A stretch of 11,166 nucleotides of DNA from positions 1 through 11,166 of the forward strand of contig JBFHML010000067.1 in NCBI GenBank assembly GCA_041594335.1. Reading direction: 5' to 3'. The stretch is from JAGPUQ01 sp041594335. Lineage in GTDB: Bacteria > Pseudomonadota > Gammaproteobacteria > Pseudomonadales > Porticoccaceae. A program made the position numbers and the translations under genes. The notes under the pieces are model-generated. The model worked only from the letters and a program-made list of their open reading frames with translations. It did no database searches and was not told the origin of the DNA. This document shows positions 7,210 to 11,166 of this stretch, piece after piece (position 1 is the stretch's first letter; each line of letters begins with the position of its first letter).

Positions 7210-7288
7210 GGCGGCCCCAAACGATGTGCATCGCGCAAGCCTCCAGCACTTGGGGCCGCGCCGTCAACTGCCCAGAGGCTGGCGAATC

Positions 7289-7810
7289 TCAGCTCGGTAT
7301 CTCCGTACCCGGGGGCTCGAACAGATCTCGGATTTCACGCGACACTGCTGACCCGGCAACGGGCTTTGGTTCAGCTGCAGCCGGCCTAATCAACTGGTGC
7401 AAATCACGGGCCGGCTGATCGAACCACTCAAAAGAGGGCGCAGCGACCGCCAAGCGCTGCTGCCCGGCATCCATCACACCCGCTGCCGGCAGTTCCTGCG
7501 ACGGCTCGTCACCAGTCTTCGCGGTCAGGGTATCGTCCTCGCTAAGCGCATCTTCCGAAAATGCCGCGGCCGCCAGCGTATCGAGATCACGCTCGATACC
7601 CAGCACCACCATGACCGCTAGATACGCGCCCATCGTGACGCCCGCCCCTCCCCGCTCCAGGCTGCGCAACGTCATGACCGACATGCCGGCCGCCGCGGCA
7701 ACCTGCTTGGCCGTATGTCCTTGACGCATGCGAAGAACCCGCAGGCGCTCCCCGAGGCGGCGCAACAACGTCTGGTATTGGGCAGGCAAAGGAGCGGTTT
7801 TTCTGGCCAT
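7289..7810 (-). CDS. HipB-like XRE-family DNA-binding protein with long C-terminal tail
   Basis: The 173-residue protein has an N-terminal XRE-type helix-turn-helix at about 17-80: LGERLRVLRMRQGHTAKQVAAAAGMSVMTLRSLERGG, then GAYLAVMVVLGIERDLDTLA. This pattern is closest to the HipB-type regulators normally paired with HipA kinases, but no hipA is next to it. The remaining 90 or so residues are acidic and low in complexity, then end in a tail containing FEWFDQPARDLHQLIRP whose role I cannot assign. The ATG at 7810 is chosen because the helix-turn-helix lies a normal distance inside it. Its ribosome site is weak (AGGA about 11 nt upstream), and longer readings up to 8014 add sequence without recognisable features. 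It may regulate itself and perhaps the small membrane protein downstream. Confidence 0.8.
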   Translation of the reverse strand: MARKTAPLPAQYQTLLRRLGERLRVLRMRQGHTAKQVAAAAGMSVMTLRSLERGGAGVTMGAYLAVMVVLGIERDLDTLAAAAFSEDALSEDDTLTAKTGDEPSQELPAAGVMDAGQQRLAVAAPSFEWFDQPARDLHQLIRPAAAEPKPVAGSAVSREIRDLFEPPGTEIPS

Positions 7811-8143
7811 AATGTAATTATTCCTGCGCTTTCGAAATGATAACTGCCGAAGCGAGGCAGTTCTGTCGCCTGCTCCAGGGCGCCATAATAGTGGCTCTTC
7901 CGCAGAAAAAAAGTGTTTTTTGCCGGAAACTTGGCAGGCCAAGGCCATCAACACGTCGTGCCAGCTGTCGCCCACCTTCCTCCAGGCACCCTTCGCCAAA
8001 CAGCCTGTACGCATACACTATCCAAGACAGAACCGCGGCCCCACGTTACGGTGACCATACGACAGATTTCATCCGCTCGGCCGAACAGGGCGCAATGGAA
8101 ACGGGTCGTCAGCGCGGGCTTTCACTGGCGGCACCGTGTAGCA
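7811..8143. other. gene-free interval upstream of the XRE gene
   Basis: No convincing gene is seen on either strand; the open frames here have biased, repeat-like composition and no motifs. It probably contains the XRE promoter. The 8-mer GCCATAAT occurs at 7806-7813, over the XRE start codon, and again at 7882-7889 within the partial dyad GCCATAATAGTGGC (7882-7895), which would suit autoregulation. A7-GTG-T6 at 7906-7921 can fold into an all A/T hairpin. The left-over sequence may be decayed DNA, as in the neighbouring ClC remnant. Confidence 0.4.
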
Positions 8144-8682
8144 TCAGGAAGGCTGGCGCCGACGGCCCAGCGTCCTTCCCTGCTCCCGGCAAGTGAATCG
8201 TGGGCTGCTCATCGTGCACGCGACCCTAGAATAGATACTCTCGGGTGACAGAGTCCGCCGCACGCCAATAGCGATTGCTGCGCCGGGAATCATAGGGACA
8301 ATAACGTCGTAGTCCCGGGTCATTTCAAAGATCATGACCATGGCTGTCATGACGCCACCGGTAGCGCCACCCACCGCGCACGCCACGCCTACCCTGGCGA
8401 ATGCCGGCAAGCTCACCTCTGACCGGTAGCCCGAGTTGCGCCAATCCATCAGCGCACCCGTCGCCAGGGCTGTCCTGATAAACAACGAAGGAGCAACGAC
8501 GCCCCCGGACGCTCCCGCAACCAAGGCCACGCGCCGCCACACCACGATCCGGATCAACTGACTGAAAGTCGAACCAGTGGCCGAGCCAATTGGGACGATC
8601 GGTCCCTCCCGACCTACCTACGGATGTCCCGCTATCGACGGATAAGGCGGGAGGCGAGCGATTTCACGAGCACTATTTTGGG
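8144..8682 (-). pseudogene. decayed ClC chloride channel/transporter gene
   Basis: Read leftwards, the sequence gives ClC pieces: IVLVKSLAS from 8676, then SGTSVGREGPIVPIGSATGS and STFSQLIRIVVWRRVALVAG, then directly ASGGVVAPSLFI, VACAVGGATGGVMTAMV and MIFEMTRDYDVIVPM, ending in LSPESIY near 8230. GREGP and GGVVAP are two anion-selectivity motifs. Here they are about 37 residues apart, against about 209 between the matching motifs in E. coli ClcA, so roughly 170 codons are missing. The frame is also broken by a tandem CCTA at 8613-8620, which creates a TAG at 8620-8618, and probably by one extra C near 8649-8651. Repairing both restores VKSLASALSVDSGTSVGREGP. The N-terminal part is absent or unrecognisable in 8683-8888. 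The last 28 codons before the stop at 8144 do not match the family. Confidence 0.85.
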
Positions 8683-8888
8683 CGGCCTCCTGGCGGAGGA
8701 AGAGAGGTTGCGGGAACAGTTTTGTCTTCGCCCACGCGGCGAAAGCCCTTTACCACCCGATGGCTTCGATACGATGCCCACTCGGGCCTACGGCAAGAAG
8801 GGAACTCACACGGTGCGCGTAACAGCGCGCAACCGCAGGCCGGCACCACGGACATGCACTGCCCGCGCCGTCACACCAAACGCAAGCA

Positions 8889-9497
8889 TCACGGTTGAAT
8901 CGTATCGGCAAGACGCCATAGATGCCAAGCGGCCGCGCTGCGATAGGGCGCCCAGCGCTGCCCGTAAGCGGCCAACGTTTTCGGCGTGAAGGTGCGGCGA
9001 AAGAGTTGCGCTGCTCCCTTGCGCACGCCGAGATCGTCAACCGGCAGTACGTCCGGTCGCCCCAGCGTGAAGATCAAGTACATCTCCACCGTCCAGCGTC
9101 CCACCCCGCGTGCAGCGGTCAAGCGCGCGATGATCTCCTCGTCCCCGAGCCGCGCCAAGGTGCGCGCCGCGGGAATCAAACCTGCACTGCGCTTGTGCGC
9201 AATATCCTGGATTGCGGCGATCTTCTGTCGAGACAGCCCGGTACCGCGCAGCACCTCGGCAGGCGTGTTCAACACCTCCTCCGGGTCTGGGTGCACCTTG
9301 CCCGGATAGAGCGCGAGAAAACGCCCGTGAATCGTCGCGGCCGCCTTGCCCGAAAGCTGCTGGAACACCACCGCGCGGACCAGGGCGCGGTAGGGATCAC
9401 GGCTTTTGGGAAATCGGGTCGGAAAGGGGTCCTGGTTGGGCACGATCCGGGCAAAGCCCTTGCAGATGGTGGTCAGATGCCTCTCTGCCTGATTCAT
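8889..9497 (-). CDS. AlkA-family DNA-3-methyladenine glycosylase II
   Basis: This base-excision repair enzyme removes alkylated bases such as 3-methyladenine from DNA. From the ATG at 9497 it has 202 residues. It carries the helix-hairpin-helix AARGVGRWTVEMYLIF at about 128-143 and then DVLPVDDLGVRKG, whose second Asp (about residue 155) matches the catalytic Asp238 of E. coli AlkA. YGQRWAPYRSAAAWHLWRL near the C terminus matches the AlkA end. VFQQLSGKAA near 44-53 is the usual glycosylase helix. It lacks the N-terminal domain of E. coli AlkA, as is common for the short forms in many bacteria. The ATG at 9497 has GGAG 10 nt upstream. A GTG at 9527 would add 10 residues with no family support. 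It lies downstream of guaA in the same direction. Confidence 0.9.
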   Translation of the reverse strand: MNQAERHLTTICKGFARIVPNQDPFPTRFPKSRDPYRALVRAVVFQQLSGKAAATIHGRFLALYPGKVHPDPEEVLNTPAEVLRGTGLSRQKIAAIQDIAHKRSAGLIPAARTLARLGDEEIIARLTAARGVGRWTVEMYLIFTLGRPDVLPVDDLGVRKGAAQLFRRTFTPKTLAAYGQRWAPYRSAAAWHLWRLADTIQP

Positions 9498-9633
9498 GAC
9501 AGCCCCGCTCCGGCAATCATTGCACACCTACCCAATCACGCTCGGCCCAGCGTCTGACGCCCTACGGAGCCTCGTCAAGACCCGAAAGTCGCCGTGCCAT
9601 GCTCTTAACCTGCGCGGTTGCGGACCGATAACA
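9498..9633. other. intergenic region between guaA and the glycosylase gene
   Basis: The interval holds two weak structures. AACC-N5-GGTT at 9607-9619 is a 4-bp stem 15 nt after the guaA stop, too weak to call a terminator. GCGTCTGACGC at 9550-9560 is an 11-bp palindrome upstream of the glycosylase gene that could be a protein site. No promoter stands out. Confidence 0.3.
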
Positions 9634-11166
9634 TCACTCCCACTCGATCGTCGCCGGCGGCTTGCCGGAGACGTCATACACCACGCGGGAAAGCCCTGGC
9701 ACTTCGTTGATGATGCGCCGCGAGCAGAGGTCGAGCAGTTCGTAGGGCAGGTGGGCCCAGCGGGCGGTCATGAAGTCGACGGTCTCGACGGCGCGCAGGG
9801 CGACCACCGGTTCGTGGCGGCGGCCGTCGCCGGTGACGCCGACGCTTTTCACCGGCAGGAATACCGCGAAGGCCTGGCTGGTCTTGTCGTACCAGCCGGC
9901 GCGGCGCAGTTCCTCGATGAAGATGTGGTCGGCCAGGCGCAGGGTGTCGGCGGCGGCCTTGGTGACTTCGCCGAGGATGCGCACGCCCAGGCCCGGCCCG
10001 GGGAAGGGGTGGCGCTGCACCATCTCGGCGGGCAGGCCCAGTTCCAGGCCGATGGCGCGCACCTCGTCCTTGAACAGTTCGCGCAGCGGCTCGACCAGCT
10101 TGAGCTTCATGTGCTCGGGCAGGCCACCGACGTTGTGGTGGCTCTTGATGACGTGCGCCTTGCCGGTCTTGCTGCCGGCGGACTCGATCACATCCGGGTA
10201 GATGGTGCCCTGGGCCAGGAAGTCGACGCCTTCGATCTTGGCCGCTTCCTCGTCGAACACGTCGATAAAGAGGCCGCCGATGATCTTGCGCTTGGCCTCG
10301 GGGTCGGCGACGCCCGCCAGTGCGTCCAGAAAGCGTGCCTCGGCATTCACGCGGATCACCCGCACGCCCAGGTTGCGCTCGAACACCTGCATCACCTGGT
10401 CGCCTTCGTGGTGGCGCAGCAGGCCGTTGTCGACGAACACGCAGGTGAGCTGGTCGCCGATGGCCTGGTGCAGCAGCGCCGCGACGACGGAGGAATCGAC
10501 CCCGCCCGACAGGCCCAGCAGCACCCGGCCGTCACCGACCTGCCGGCGCACGGCGGCGATGGCGTCCTCGATGATGTTGCCGGGGGTCCAGGCATTGCCG
10601 CAGGCGCAGATGTCGTGCACGAAGCGGGCGTAGATGCGCTTGCCCTGGGGGGTGTGGGTGACCTCGGGGTGGAACTGGAAGGCGTAGTAGCCGCGCGCTT
10701 CGTCGGCCATGCCGGCCAGCGGCACGTCGGGGGTGGAGGCGATGCGCTTGAAACCCTCCGGCAGCGCGCTGACGCGGTCGCCGTGGCTCATCCACACGTC
10801 CAGCAGGCCGTGGCCCTCGGCGTTGACGCGGTCCTCGATGCCCTCCAGCAGCCTGGAGTGGCCGTGGGCGCGAATCTCGGCGTAGCCGAATTCCTTGACC
10901 TCGCCCGGCTCCACGGTGCCGCCGAGCTGCACCGCCATGGCCTGCATGCCGTAGCAGATGCCGAGCACCGGCACGCCGAGCGACCAGACCGCATCGGCGG
11001 CCCGGGGCGACCCGGCCTCGGTGACCGATTCCGGCCCGCCCGAAAGGATGATGCCCTTGGGCGCGAAGGCGCGCAGCGACGCCTCGTCCATGTCCCAGGG
11101 GTGAATCTCGCTGTAGACGCCGAGCTCGCGCACGCGCCGGGCGATCAGCTGCGTGTACTGGGAGCC
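9634..11166 (-). CDS. guaA: GuaA, glutamine-hydrolysing GMP synthetase (N-terminally partial)
   Basis: GuaA makes GMP from XMP, ATP and glutamine, the last step of guanine nucleotide synthesis. The 510 visible residues begin at GSQYTQLIARR, so only about a dozen N-terminal residues and the start codon lie beyond the right edge. The class I amidotransferase domain has the triad nucleophile Cys in GICYGMQ (visible residue 71) and His/Glu in FQFHPEVTH (166 and 168). The ATP pyrophosphatase domain has the P-loop SGGVDSS starting at about 220. The C-terminal dimerisation domain ends in the canonical PPATIEWE before the TGA at 9636-9634. The frame is intact and very GC-rich, unlike the region between 6270 and 8890. 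guaB often lies upstream of it in proteobacteria, but that is outside the window. Confidence 0.98.
   Translation of the reverse strand, partial: GSQYTQLIARRVRELGVYSEIHPWDMDEASLRAFAPKGIILSGGPESVTEAGSPRAADAVWSLGVPVLGICYGMQAMAVQLGGTVEPGEVKEFGYAEIRAHGHSRLLEGIEDRVNAEGHGLLDVWMSHGDRVSALPEGFKRIASTPDVPLAGMADEARGYYAFQFHPEVTHTPQGKRIYARFVHDICACGNAWTPGNIIEDAIAAVRRQVGDGRVLLGLSGGVDSSVVAALLHQAIGDQLTCVFVDNGLLRHHEGDQVMQVFERNLGVRVIRVNAEARFLDALAGVADPEAKRKIIGGLFIDVFDEEAAKIEGVDFLAQGTIYPDVIESAGSKTGKAHVIKSHHNVGGLPEHMKLKLVEPLRELFKDEVRAIGLELGLPAEMVQRHPFPGPGLGVRILGEVTKAAADTLRLADHIFIEELRRAGWYDKTSQAFAVFLPVKSVGVTGDGRRHEPVVALRAVETVDFMTARWAHLPYELLDLCSRRIINEVPGLSRVVYDVSGKPPATIEWE

Noticed and set aside
7811..8014. upstream extension of the XRE protein by 68 residues
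   Set aside because: The extra part has no domain, and the helix-turn-helix sits normally relative to the ATG at 7810.
7837..8196. 119-residue plus-strand open frame in the gene-free interval
   Set aside because: Composition is rich in Arg, Pro and Ser with no motif, and no ribosome site supports it.
8590..8989. overlapping plus-strand open frames of about 100-120 residues
   Set aside because: They run antisense to the ClC remnant and the glycosylase and have no coding character.
9498..9527. GTG start adding 10 residues to the glycosylase
   Set aside because: The added MCNDCRSGAV has no family match and the internal ATG has a better-placed ribosome site.
1..11166. CRISPR array, insertion sequence, tRNA or rRNA
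   Set aside because: I saw no regularly spaced repeats, transposase motifs, terminal inverted repeats with target duplications, or structural RNA signatures.

Overview
The window looks like chromosomal DNA from a GC-rich gammaproteobacterium. Three things point there: a sufBCDS operon under a divergent Rrf2 regulator of the type found in Xanthomonas-like SUF loci, a FimT-type minor pseudopilin, and a GMP synthetase that ends in the usual PPATIEWE. I cannot name the genus. All recognisable protein genes except the regulator lie on the minus strand.

Positions 1-5648 hold a complete-looking iron-sulfur cluster assembly operon, transcribed right to left: sufB, sufC, sufD, sufS, an A-type carrier (sufA-like) and sufT, which runs off the left edge. 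Gaps are 22 bp or less, and sufD and sufS overlap by ATGA. SufBCD is the scaffold and ATPase complex, SufS supplies sulfur, and the A-type carrier and SufT probably act in delivery and maturation. No SufE or SufU sulfur-transfer partner is visible. Facing the operon at 5799-6269 is an Rrf2 repressor with three IscR-like cysteines. The 150-bp divergent space between them holds two tandem 17-bp dyads that are good operator candidates.

Positions 6270-8890 are a looser, accessory-looking stretch with apparently lower GC. It has an orphan FimT/GspH pseudopilin carrying the GRxR motif linked to DNA uptake, a 71-residue single-pass membrane protein, an orphan HipB-like XRE regulator, about 330 bp with no gene, and a decayed ClC chloride channel gene. 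The ClC remnant joins the GREGP region directly to the GGVVAP region, so about 170 codons are missing, and a CCTA tandem duplication plus a probable 1-bp insertion break its frame. On the right are an AlkA-family DNA-3-methyladenine glycosylase (8889-9497) and guaA (9634 to the right edge), which lacks only its extreme N terminus.

I found no transposase, CRISPR array, tRNA or rRNA, and no convincing new multi-gene system. The best leads are the tandem dyads, the ClC remnant, the orphan FimT and the hairpin between the convergent sufR and fimT genes.
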